From: Craterostigma plantagineum
Taxonomy: Eukaryota; Streptophyta; Magnoliopsida; Lamiales; Linderniaceae
Length of the DNA: 64,000 bases
Assembly (NCBI GenBank): GCA_027422505.1
Contig: JAPQWV010000419.1
Span: forward strand, 248,001 to 312,000
Reading direction: 5' to 3'
Of this stretch, positions 55,663-64,000 are shown piece after piece (the stretch's first letter is position 1; every line of letters begins with the position of its first letter). The translations under genes and the position numbers were made by a program. Under the pieces are notes generated by a model. It had not been told where the DNA came from. It did not search any database and saw only the letters and a list, made by a program, of their open reading frames with translations.

Positions 55663-55941
55663 TTTTTTACGCGTGATAACATCCCTCGAGTATTAATTGT
55701 GCAATGAAGTGACGGTGTTACTTTCCACTGTCAACACCTATGGATTTTGCAAATCTAAATTTTGAAAAAAATCACATGAATAGTGCTCCATCCTATATAT
55801 ATTTCGTTGAAAATACGCAACATCTAGGACACGACAGTTCACGAACTGGCGTGGTTCCCGAGCAACGCGCCGATCTTTGTTGTATACCTTCATTACATTT
55901 TCACCCGTACAAGCAGAACAGCTACGCTCAATTAACTAAAC

Positions 55942-56060
55942 GGGTGCGATCATACCAGCACTAATGCACCGGATCCCATCAGAACTCCGAAGTTAAGCGT
56001 GCTTGGGCGAGAGTAGTACTAGGATGGGTGCCCCCCTGGGAATTCCTCGTGTTTGCCCAC
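55942..56060 (+). rRNA. 5S: 5S rRNA copy, damaged box C
   Basis: GGGTGCCCCCCTGGG; tail GTGTTTGCCCAC. The A-type spacer has a B-like patch (GAATTTGCAAATCTAAATTTTG). Confidence 0.91.
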
Positions 56061-56341
56061 TTTTTTACGCGTGATAACATCCATCGGGTATTAATTTTGC
56101 ATTGAAGTGACGGTGTTACTTTCCACTCACTCTCAACACCTATGAATTTGCAAATCTAAATTTTGTAAAAAATCACATGAATAGTGCTCCGTACTATATA
56201 TATTTCGTTGAAAATACGGGACATCTAGGACAGCGACGTTCACGAACTGGCGTGGTTCCCGAGCAACGCGCCGATCTTTGTTGCATACCTTCATTACATT
56301 TTCACCCGTACAAGCAGAACAACTACGCTCAATAACTAAAC

Positions 56342-56458
56342 GAGTGCGATCATACCAGCACTAATGCACCGGATCCCATCAGAACTCCGAAGTTAAGCGT
56401 GCTTGGGCGAGAGTAGTACTAGGATGGGTTACCCCTGGGAATTCCTCGTGTTGCCCCC
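56342..56458 (+). rRNA. 5S: 5S rRNA copy, class II variant
   Basis: GAG start; GGGTTACCCC one base short; GGGAATTCC. Spacer A follows. Confidence 0.91.
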
Positions 56459-56737
56459 TTTTTTACGCGTGATAACATCCATCGGTATTAATTTTGCATT
56501 GAAGTGACGATGTTACTTTCACTCACTCTCAACACCTATGAATTACGCAAATCTCAATTTTGTAAAAAATCACATGAAAGTGCTCCGTACTATATATATT
56601 TCGTCGAAAATACGGGCATCTAGGACAGCGACGTTAACGAAATGGCGTGGTTCCCGAGCAACGCGCCGGTATTTGTTGCATACCTTCATTACATTTTCAC
56701 CCGTATAAGCAGAACAGCTACGCTCAATAAACTAAAT

Positions 56738-56855
56738 GGGTGCGATCATACCAGCACTAATGCACCGGATCCAATCAGAACTCCGAAGTTAAGCGTGCTT
56801 GGGCGAGAGTAGTACTAGGATGGGTGACCCCCTGGGAATTCCTCGTGTTGTCCAC
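56738..56855 (+). rRNA. 5S: 5S rRNA copy, class I
   Basis: T at -1 (CTAAATGGGTG); GGATCCAATCAG. Spacer B follows. Confidence 0.92.
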
Positions 56856-57133
56856 TTTTTACGCGTGATAACATCCCTAATGTATTAATTTTGCAATGAA
56901 TTGACGGTTTACTTTCCACTCTCAACACCTATGGATTTGGCAAATCTAAATTTTGTAAAAAATCACATGCATAGTGCTCCACCCTATATATATTTCGTTG
57001 AAAATACGCAACATCTAGGACTACGACAGTTCACGAACTGGCGTGGTTCCCAAGCAACGCGACGGTCTTTGCTGCATACCTTCATTACATTTTCACCCGT
57101 ACAAGCAGAACAACTACGGTCAATTAACTAAAC

Positions 57134-57251
57134 GAGTGCGATCATACCAGCACTAATGCACCGGATCCCATCAGAACTCCGAAGTTAAGCGTGCTTGGGC
57201 GAGAGTAGTACTAGGATGGGTTAACCCCTGGGAAGTCCTCGTGTTGCCCCC
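57134..57251 (+). rRNA. 5S: 5S rRNA copy, class II
   Basis: GAG start; the flank has CTACGGTCAATTAAC. Spacer B' follows. Confidence 0.93.
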
Positions 57252-57530
57252 TTTTTTACGCGTGATAACATCCCTCGAGTATTAATTGTGCAATGAAGTG
57301 ATGGTGTTACTTTCCACTGTCAACACCTATGGATTTTGCAAATCTAAATTTTGAAAAAAATCACATGAATAGTGCTCCATCCTATATATATTTCGTTGAA
57401 AATACGCAACATCTAGGACACGACAGTTCACGAACTGGCGTGGTTCCCGAGCAACGCGCCGATCTTTGTTGTATACCTTCATTACATTTTCACCCGTACA
57501 AGCAGAACAGCTACGCTCAATAAACTAAAC

Positions 57531-57647
57531 GGGTGCGATCATACCAGCACTAATGCACCGGATCCCATCAGAACTCCGAAGTTAAGCGTGCTTGGGCAGA
57601 GTAGTACTACGATGGGTGCCCCCTGGGAATTCTTCATGTTTGCCCAC
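57531..57647 (+). rRNA. 5S: 5S rRNA copy, damaged box C
   Basis: One base lost in TTGGGCAGAG; GGGTGCCCCCTGGG; TTCTTCATG; tail GTTTGCCCAC. Confidence 0.9.
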
Positions 57648-57930
57648 TTTTTTACGCGTAATAACATCCATCGGGTATTAATTTTGCATTGAAGTGACGG
57701 TGTTACTTTCCACTCACTCTCAACACCTATGAATTACACAAATCTCAATTTTGTAAAAAATCACATGAATAGTGCTCCGTACTATATATATTTCGTCGAA
57801 AATATGGGACATCTAGGACAGCGACGTTCACGAACTGGCGTGGTTCCCGAGCAACGCGCCGGTCTTTGTTGCATACCTTCATTACATTTTCACCCGTACA
57901 AGCAGAACAACTACACTCAATTAACTAAAC

Positions 57931-58047
57931 GAGTGCGATCATACCAGCACTAGTGCACCGGATCCCATCAGAACTCCGAAGTTAAGCGTGCTTGGGCGAG
58001 AGTAGTACTAGGATGGTTACCCCTGGGAAGTCCTCGTGTTGCCCCCC
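57931..58047 (+). rRNA. 5S: 5S rRNA copy, class II variant
   Basis: GCACTAGTGCACC; GGATGGTTACCCC two bases short. Spacer A follows. Confidence 0.91.
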
Positions 58048-58330
58048 TTTTTTACGCGTGATAACATCCATCGGTATTAATTTTGCATTGAAGTGACGAT
58101 GTTACTTTTCACTCACTCTCAACACCTATGAATTACGCAAATCTCAATTTTGTAAAAAAATCACATGGAAAGTGCTCCGTACTATATATATTTCGTCGAA
58201 AATACGGGGCATCTAGGACAGCGACGTTCACGAAATGGCGTGGTTCCCGAGCAACGCGCCGGTATTTGTTGCATACCTTCATTACATTTTCACCCGTACA
58301 AGCAGAACAGCTACGCTCAATAAACTAAAC

Positions 58331-58448
58331 GGGTGCGATCATACCAGCACTAATGCACCGGATCCAATCAGAACTCCGAAGTTAAGCGTGCTTGGGCGAG
58401 AGTAGTACTAGGATGGGTGACCCCCTGGGAATTCCTCGTGTTGTCCAC
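58331..58448 (+). rRNA. 5S: 5S rRNA copy, class I
   Basis: GGATCCAATCAG. Spacer B follows. Confidence 0.93.
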
Positions 58449-58727
58449 TTTTTTACGCGTGATAACATCCCTAATGTATTAATTTTGCAATGAATTGACG
58501 GTTTACTTTCCACTCTCAACACCTATGGATTTGGCAAATCTAAATTTTGTAAAAAATCACATGCATAGTGCTCCACCCTATATATATTTCGTTGAAAATA
58601 CGCAACATCTAGGACTACGACAGTTCACGAACTGGCGTGGTTCCCAAGCAACGCGACGGTCTTTGCTGCATACCTTCATTACATTTTCACCCGTACAAGC
58701 AGAACAACTACGCTCAATTAACTAAAC

Positions 58728-58846
58728 GAGTGCGATCATACCAGCACTAATGCACCGGATCCCATCAGAACTCCGAAGTTAAGCGTGCTTGGGCGAGAGT
58801 AGTACTAGGATGGGTTAACCCCTGGGAAGTCCTCGTGTTGCCCCCA
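58728..58846 (+). rRNA. 5S: 5S rRNA copy, class II
   Basis: GAG start; tail GTTGCCCCCA. Spacer B' follows. Confidence 0.93.
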
Positions 58847-59125
58847 TTTTTTACGCGTGATAACATCCCTCGAGTATTAATTGTGCAATGAAGTGATGGT
58901 GTTACTTTCCACTGTCAACACCTATGGATTTTGCAAATCTAAATTTTGAAAAAAATCACATGAATAGCGCTACATCCTATATATATTTCGTTGAAAATAC
59001 GCAACATCTAGGACACGACAGCTCACGAACTGGCGTGGTTCCCGAGCAACGCGCCGATCTTTGTTGTATACCTTCATTACATTTTCACCCGTACAAGCAG
59101 AACAGCTACGCTCAATTAACTAAAC

Positions 59126-59245
59126 GGGTGCGATCATACCAGCACTAATGCGCCGGATCCCATCAGAACTCTGAAGTTAAGCGTGCTTGGGCAAGAGTGG
59201 TACCACGATGGGTGCCCCCCTGGGAATTCTTCATGTTTTGCCCAC
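59126..59245 (+). rRNA. 5S: 5S rRNA copy, strongly altered
   Basis: AATGCGCCGG, CTCTGAAG, GGGCAAGAGTGGTACCACG, GGGTGCCCCCC, TTCTTCATG and tail GTTTTGCCCAC: changes in or near all three promoter boxes. Confidence 0.87.
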
Positions 59246-59529
59246 TTTTTTACGCGTAATAACATCCATCGGGTATTAATTTTGCATTGAAGTGACGGTG
59301 TTACTTTCCACTCACTCTCAACACCTATGAATTACACAAATCTCAATTTTGTAAAAAAATCACATGAATAGTGCTCCGTACTATATATATTTCGTCGAAA
59401 ATATGGGACATCTAGGACAGCGACGTTCACGAACTAGCGTGGTTCCCGAGTAACGCGCCGGTCTTTGCTGCATACCTTCATTACATTTTCACCCGTACAA
59501 GCAGAACAACTACACTCAATTAACTAAAC

Positions 59530-59648
59530 GAGTGCGATCATACCAGCACTAGTACACCGGATCCCATCAGAACTCCGAAGTTAAGCGTGCTTGGGCGAGA
59601 GTAGTACTAGGATTGGTTAACCCCTGGGAAGTCCTCGTGTTGCCCCCC
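59530..59648 (+). rRNA. 5S: 5S rRNA copy, class II
   Basis: GCACTAGTACACC; GGATTGGTTAACC. Spacer A (GAGTTACGC) follows. Confidence 0.92.
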
Positions 59649-59931
59649 TTTTTTACGCGTGATAACATCCATCGGGTATTAATTTTGCATTGAAGTGACG
59701 ATGTTACTTTTCACTCACTCTCAACACCTATGAGTTACGCAAATCTCAATTTTGTAAAAAATCACATGGAAAGTGCTCCGTACTATATATATTTCGTCGG
59801 AAATACGGGGCATCTAGGACAGCGACGTTCACGAAATGGCGTGGTTCCCGAGCAACGCGCCGGTATTTGTTGCATACCTTCATTACATTTTCACCCGTAC
59901 AAGCAGAACAGCTACGCTCAATAAACTAAAC

Positions 59932-60049
59932 GGGTGCGATCATACCAGCACTAATGCACCGGATCCAATCAGAACTCCGAAGTTAAGCGTGCTTGGGCGA
60001 GAGTAGTACTAGGATGGGTTAACCCCTGGGAAGTCCTCGTGTTGCCCCC
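59932..60049 (+). rRNA. 5S: 5S rRNA copy, recombinant (class I start, class II end)
   Basis: GGG start with GGATCCAATCAG, then GGGTTAACCCCTGGGAAGTCC. Spacer B2-like (CACCTGTGGATTTTG) follows. Confidence 0.92.
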
Positions 60050-60328
60050 TTTTTTACGCGTGATAACATCCCTCGAGTATTAATTGTGCAATGAAGTGAT
60101 GGTGTTACTTTCCACTGTCAACACCTGTGGATTTTGCAAATCTAAATTTTGTAAAAAATCACATGAATAGTGCTCCACACTATATATATTTCGTTGAAAA
60201 TACGCAACATCTAGGACTACGACAGTTCACGAACTGGCGTGGTTCCCGAGCAACGCGCTGATCTTTGTTGTATACCTTCATTACATTTTCACCCGTACAA
60301 GCAGAACACAACAATCAATTAACTAAAC

Positions 60329-60446
60329 GAGTGCGATCATACCAGCACTAATGCACCGGATCCCATCAGAACTCTGAAGTTAAGCGTGCTTGGGCGAGAG
60401 TAGTACTAGGATGGGTTACCCCTGGGAAGTCCTCGTGTTGCCCCCC
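60329..60446 (+). rRNA. 5S: 5S rRNA copy, class II variant
   Basis: CTCTGAAG; GGGTTACCCC one base short; the flank is GAACACAACAATCAATTAAC. Confidence 0.91.
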
Positions 60447-60725
60447 TTTTTTACGCGTGATAACATCCCTCGAGTATTAATTGTGCAATGAAGTGATGGT
60501 GTTACTTTCCACTGTCAACACCTCTGGATTTTTCGAATCTAAATTTTGTAAAAAATCACATGAATAGTGCTCCATACTATATATATTTCGTTGAAAATAC
60601 GCAACATCTAGGATTCGACAGTTCACGAACTGGCGTGGTTCCCGAGCAACGCGCCGATCTTTGTTGTATACCTTCATTACATTTTCACCCGTACAAGCAG
60701 AACAGCTACGCTCAATTAACTAAAC

Positions 60726-60844
60726 GGGTGCGATCATACCAGCACTAATACGTCGGATCCCATCAGAACTCTGAAGTTAAGCGTGCTTGGGCAAGAGTGG
60801 TACCACGATGGGTGACCCCCTGGGAATTCTTCATGTTTTGCCAC
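60726..60844 (+). rRNA. 5S: 5S rRNA copy, strongly altered
   Basis: AATACGTCGG, CTCTGAAG, GGGCAAGAGTGGTACCACG, TTCTTCATG, tail GTTTTGCCAC; box C keeps GGGTGACCCCC. Confidence 0.87.
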
Positions 60845-61125
60845 TTTTTTACGCGTAATAACATCCATCGGTATTAATTTTGCATTGAAGTGACGGTGTT
60901 ACTTTCCACTCACTCTCAACACCTATGAATTACACAAATCTCAATTTTGTAAAAATCACATGAATAGTGCTCCGTACTATATATATTTCGTCGAAAATAT
61001 GGGACATCTAGGACAGCCACGTTCACGAACTAGCGTGGTTCCCGAGTAACGCACCGGTCTTTGCTGCATACCTTCATTACATTTTCACCCGTACAAGCAG
61101 AACAACTACACTCAATTAACTAAAC

Positions 61126-61244
61126 GAGTGCGATCATACCAGCACTAGTACACCGGATCCCATCAGAACTCCGAAGTTAAGCGTGCTTGGGCGAGAGTAG
61201 TACTAGGATTGGTTAACCCCTGGGAAGTCCTCGTGTTGCCCCCC
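61126..61244 (+). rRNA. 5S: 5S rRNA copy, class II
   Basis: GCACTAGTACACC; GGATTGGTTAACC, as at 59530. Confidence 0.92.
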
Positions 61245-61526
61245 TTTTTTACGCGTGATAACATCCATCGGGTATTAATTTTGCATTGAAGTGACGATGT
61301 TACTTTTCACTCACTCTCAACACCTATGAGTTACGCAAATCTCAATTTTGTAAAAAATCACATGGAAAGTGCTCCGTACTATATATATTTCGTCGAAAAT
61401 GCGGGCATCTAGGACAGCGACGTTCACGAAATGGCGTGGTTCCCGAGCAACGCGCCGGTATTTGTTGCATACCTTCATTACATTTTCACCCGTACAAGCA
61501 GAACAGCTACGCTCAATAAACTAAAC

Positions 61527-61644
61527 GGGTGCGATCATACCAGCACTAATGCACCGGATCCAATCAGAACTCCGAAGTTAAGCGTGCTTGGGCGAGAGTA
61601 GTACTAGGATGGGTGACCCCCTGGGAATTCCTCGTGTTGTCCAC
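61527..61644 (+). rRNA. 5S: 5S rRNA copy, class I
   Basis: GGATCCAATCAG. The B spacer has GATTTGACAAATC and TTGAAATACG. Confidence 0.93.
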
Positions 61645-61921
61645 TTTTTACGCGTGATAACATCCCTCATGTATTAATTTTGCAATGAATTGACGGTTTA
61701 CTTTCCACTCTCAACACCTATGGATTTGACAAATCTAAATTTTGTAAAAAATCACATGAATAGTGCTTCACCCTATATATATTTCGTTGAAATACGCAAC
61801 ATCTAGGACTACGACAGTTCACGAACTGGCGTGGTTCCCGAGCAACGCGGCGGTCTTTGCTGCATACCTTCATTACATTTTCACCCGTACAAGCAGAACA
61901 ACTACGGTCAATTAACTAAAC

Positions 61922-62040
61922 GAGTGCGATCATACCAGCACTAATGCACCGGATCCCATCAGAACTCCGAAGTTAAGCGTGCTTGGGCGAGAGTAGTACT
62001 AGGATGGGTTAACCCCTGGGAAGTCCTTGTGTTGCCCCCC
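61922..62040 (+). rRNA. 5S: 5S rRNA copy, class II
   Basis: GGGAAGTCCTTGTG. Spacer B2 follows. Confidence 0.93.
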
Positions 62041-62319
62041 TTTTTTACGTGTGATAACATCCCTCGAGTATTAATTGTGCAATGAAGTGATGGTGTTACT
62101 TTCCACTGTCAACACCTATGGATTTTGCGAATCTAAATTGTGTAAAAAATCACATGAATAGTGCTCCATACTATATATATTTCGTTGAAAATACGCAACA
62201 TCTAGGATTCGACAGTTCACGAACTGGCGTGGTCCCCGAGCAACGCGCCGATCTTTGTTGCATACCTTCAATACATTTTCACCCGTACAAGCATAACAGC
62301 TACGCTCAATAAGCTAAAC

Positions 62320-62437
62320 GGGTGCGATTATACCAGCACTAATGCACCGAATCCCATTAGAACTCCGAAGTTAAGCGTGCTTGGGCGAGGGTAGTACTAG
62401 GATGGGTGACCCCCGGAGAATTCCTCCTGTTGTCCAC
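62320..62437 (+). rRNA. 5S: 5S rRNA copy, class I
   Basis: GATTATACCAGC; ACCGAATCCCATTAG; GCGAGGGTAG; CCCCCGGAGAATTCCTCCTG. Confidence 0.9.
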
Positions 62438-62719
62438 TTTTTTACGCGTAATAACATCCATCGGGTATTAATTTTGCATTGAAGTGACGATGTTACTTTT
62501 CACTCACTCTCAACACCTATGAATTACGCAAATCTCAATTTTGTAAAAAAATCACATGGAAAGTGCTCCGCACTATATATATTTCGTCGAGTACGGGGCA
62601 TCTAGGACAGCGACGTTAACGAAATGGCGTGGTTCCCGAGCAACGCGCCGGTATTTGTTGCATACCTTCATTACATTTTCACCCGTATAAGCAGAACAAC
62701 TACGCTCAATAAACTAAAC

Positions 62720-62837
62720 GGGTGCGATCATACCAGCACTAATGCACCGGATCCAATCAGAACTCCGAAGTTAAGCGTGCTTGGGCGAGAGTAGTACTAG
62801 GATGGGTGACCCCCTGGGAATTCCTCGTGTTGTCCAC
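62720..62837 (+). rRNA. 5S: 5S rRNA copy, class I
   Basis: GGATCCAATCAG. Spacer B follows. Confidence 0.93.
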
Positions 62838-63116
62838 TTTTTTACGCGTGATAACATCCCTCATGTATTAATTTTGCAATGAATTGACGGTTTACTTTCC
62901 ACTCTCAACACCTATGGATTTGGCAAATCTAAATTTTGTAAAAAATCACATGCATAGTGCTCCACCCTATATATATTTAGTTGAAAATACGCAACATCTA
63001 GGACTACGACAGTTCACGAACTGGCGTGGTTCCCAAGCAACGCGGCGGTCTTTGCTGCATACCTTCATTACATTTTCACCCGTACAAGCAGAACAACTAC
63101 GGTCAATTAACTAAAC

Positions 63117-63235
63117 GAGTGCGATCATACCAGCACTAATGCACCGGATCCCATCAGAACTCCGAAGTTAAGCGTCCTTGGGCGAGAGTAGTACTAGGAT
63201 GGGTTAACCCCTGGGAAGTCCTCGTGTTGCCCCCC
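63117..63235 (+). rRNA. 5S: 5S rRNA copy, class II
   Basis: GAG start; AAGCGTCCTTGGG in box A. Confidence 0.92.
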
Positions 63236-63514
63236 TTTTTTACGCGTGATAACATCCCTCGAGTATTAATTGTGCAATGAAGTGATGGTGTTACTTTCCA
63301 CTGTCAACACCTGTGGATTTTGCAAATCTAAATTTTGTAAAAAATCACATGAATAGTGCTCCACACTATATATATTTCGTTGAAAATACGCAACATCTAG
63401 GACTACGACAGTTCACGAACTGGCGTGGTTCCCGAGCAACGCGGCGGTCTTTGCTGCATACCTTCATTACATTTTCACCCGTACAAGCAGAACACAACAA
63501 TCAATTAACTAAAC

Positions 63515-63633
63515 GAGTGCGATCATACCAGCACTAATGCACCGGATCCCATCAGAACTCTGAAGTTAAGCGTGCTTGGGCGAGAGTAGTACTAGGATGG
63601 GTTAACCCCTGGGAAGTCCTCGTGTTGCCCCCC
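63515..63633 (+). rRNA. 5S: 5S rRNA copy, class II
   Basis: CTCTGAAG; same ACACAACAATC flank as the copy at 60329. Confidence 0.92.
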
Positions 63634-63911
63634 TTTTTTACGCGTGATAACATCCCTCGAGTATTAATTGTGCAATGAAGTGATGGTGTTACTTTCCACT
63701 GTCAACACCTCTGGATTTTGCGAATCTAAATTTTGTAAAAAATCACATGAATAGTGCTCCATACTATATATATTTCGTTGAAAATACGCAACATCTAGGA
63801 TTCGACAGTTCACGAACTGGCGTGGTCCCGAGCAACGCGCCGATCTTTGTTGCATACCTTCAATACATTTTCACCCGTACAAGCATAACAGCTACGCTCA
63901 ATAAGCTAAAC

Positions 63912-64000
63912 GGGTGCGATTATACCAGCACTAATGCACCGAATCCCATTAGAACTCCGAAGTTAAGCATGCTTGAGCGAGGTACTAGGATGGGTGACCC
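63912..64000 (+). rRNA. 5S: 5S rRNA copy, damaged, cut by window end
   Basis: GATTATACC; ACCGAATCCCATTAG; TTAAGCATGCTTGAGCGAGGTACTAGG has lost about six bases covering the intermediate element. Class I box C start (GGGTGACCC) at the edge. Confidence 0.85.

Larger units (their letters stand above)
53158..61126 (+). repeat. Four-unit higher-order repeat region
   Basis: The order A-A-B-B' (or B2) recurs with first members at 53158, 54748 (this block has only three units), 55942, 57531, 59126 and 60726. Spacings are 1590, 1194, 1589, 1595 and 1600 bp. First members share a damaged C box (GGGTGCCCCC) or the CTTCATG/GTTTTGCCCAC tail. Confidence 0.75.
1..64000 (+). repeat. 5S rDNA tandem array (about 149 units, all on + strand)
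   Basis: Units recur every 392-402 bp across the window, all in the same direction. Each has a 5S transcribed region of 116-120 bp, a T-run of 4-7 T (sometimes interrupted), and a spacer of about 280 bp. Exceptions are the two mobile elements (2150-6593; 13283-14252), the 5'-truncated units (about 375 bp), one unit with a 73-bp duplication and one 209-bp unit. 5S rRNA is the small RNA of the large ribosomal subunit, transcribed by RNA polymerase III from promoters inside the gene. No 18S, 5.8S or 25S sequence is seen, so this is a separate 5S locus. The array continues beyond both window ends. Confidence 0.97.

Noticed and set aside
27898..63537. A 60-95 codon open frame repeated in dozens of spacers, beginning MDFANLNFVKN or similar
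   Set aside because: It lies across the 5S spacer and often runs into the gene. Units with one base more or less (GGACTACGAC against GGACTCGAC) read a different frame downstream and stay open in both, so the frame is not under coding constraint. Repetition comes from the array itself.
1..64000. CRISPR-like regular repeat spacing
   Set aside because: Both the repeated and the intervening parts are conserved, the period is about 397 bp and the repeat is a 5S rRNA gene of plant type.

Overview
The window is almost entirely a plant 5S ribosomal DNA array. About 149 head-to-tail 5S units lie on the + strand, most 392-402 bp apart: a transcribed region of about 118 bp, a T-run, then a spacer of about 280 bp. 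The 5S sequence is plant-like (CGATCATACCAGCAC near the start, GTTAAGCGTGCTTGGGCGAGAGTAGTACTAGGATGGG in the internal promoter region). The array is interrupted by a long LTR of plant retrotransposon type and by a short Cassandra-like TRIM element. This points to a nuclear chromosome of a flowering plant; the species cannot be told from the sequence. I find no convincing protein-coding gene.

Terms used in the entries. Class I copies have GGGTGACCCCC in the C box and end GTTGTCCAC before the T-run. Class II copies have GGGTTAACCCC and end GTTGCCCCCC. Class I copies usually start GGG and class II copies usually start GAG. Spacer A carries GTCGAAAATACGGG and GGACAGCGAC. Spacer B carries GAATTGACGG and GGACTACGAC; B' has GGACACGAC; B2 has GAAGTGACGG with GGACTCGAC. 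Spacer C carries CACACGAATACTGC. Spacer D carries ACATCAAGGACTGC.

Layout. 1-13,282: irregular mixture of units with fusions, 3' fragments and many point changes; a 4.4-kb solo LTR sits in one spacer (2150-6593). 13,283-14,252: Cassandra-like TRIM, one full copy plus a left remnant. 14,285-27,129: regular three-unit higher-order repeat (about 1.15-1.2 kb), in which the third 5S copy is often 5'-truncated. 27,130-27,338: a 209-bp short unit marks the switch. 27,339-37,660: mostly homogeneous B-type units. 37,661-64,000: A and B units in three- and four-unit higher-order patterns.

Functionally, each full unit has recognisable RNA polymerase III type 1 internal promoter elements and a T-run terminator. 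However, no copy in the window ends in the canonical GCACCC/GCATCC that pairs with the 5' GGGTGC. The upstream TATA-like and GC elements known from Arabidopsis are not at the expected places. Whether this array makes 5S rRNA or is a large, partly degenerate locus is the main open question. Coordinates of individual copies were read by eye and may be off by a base or two at the 3' end.
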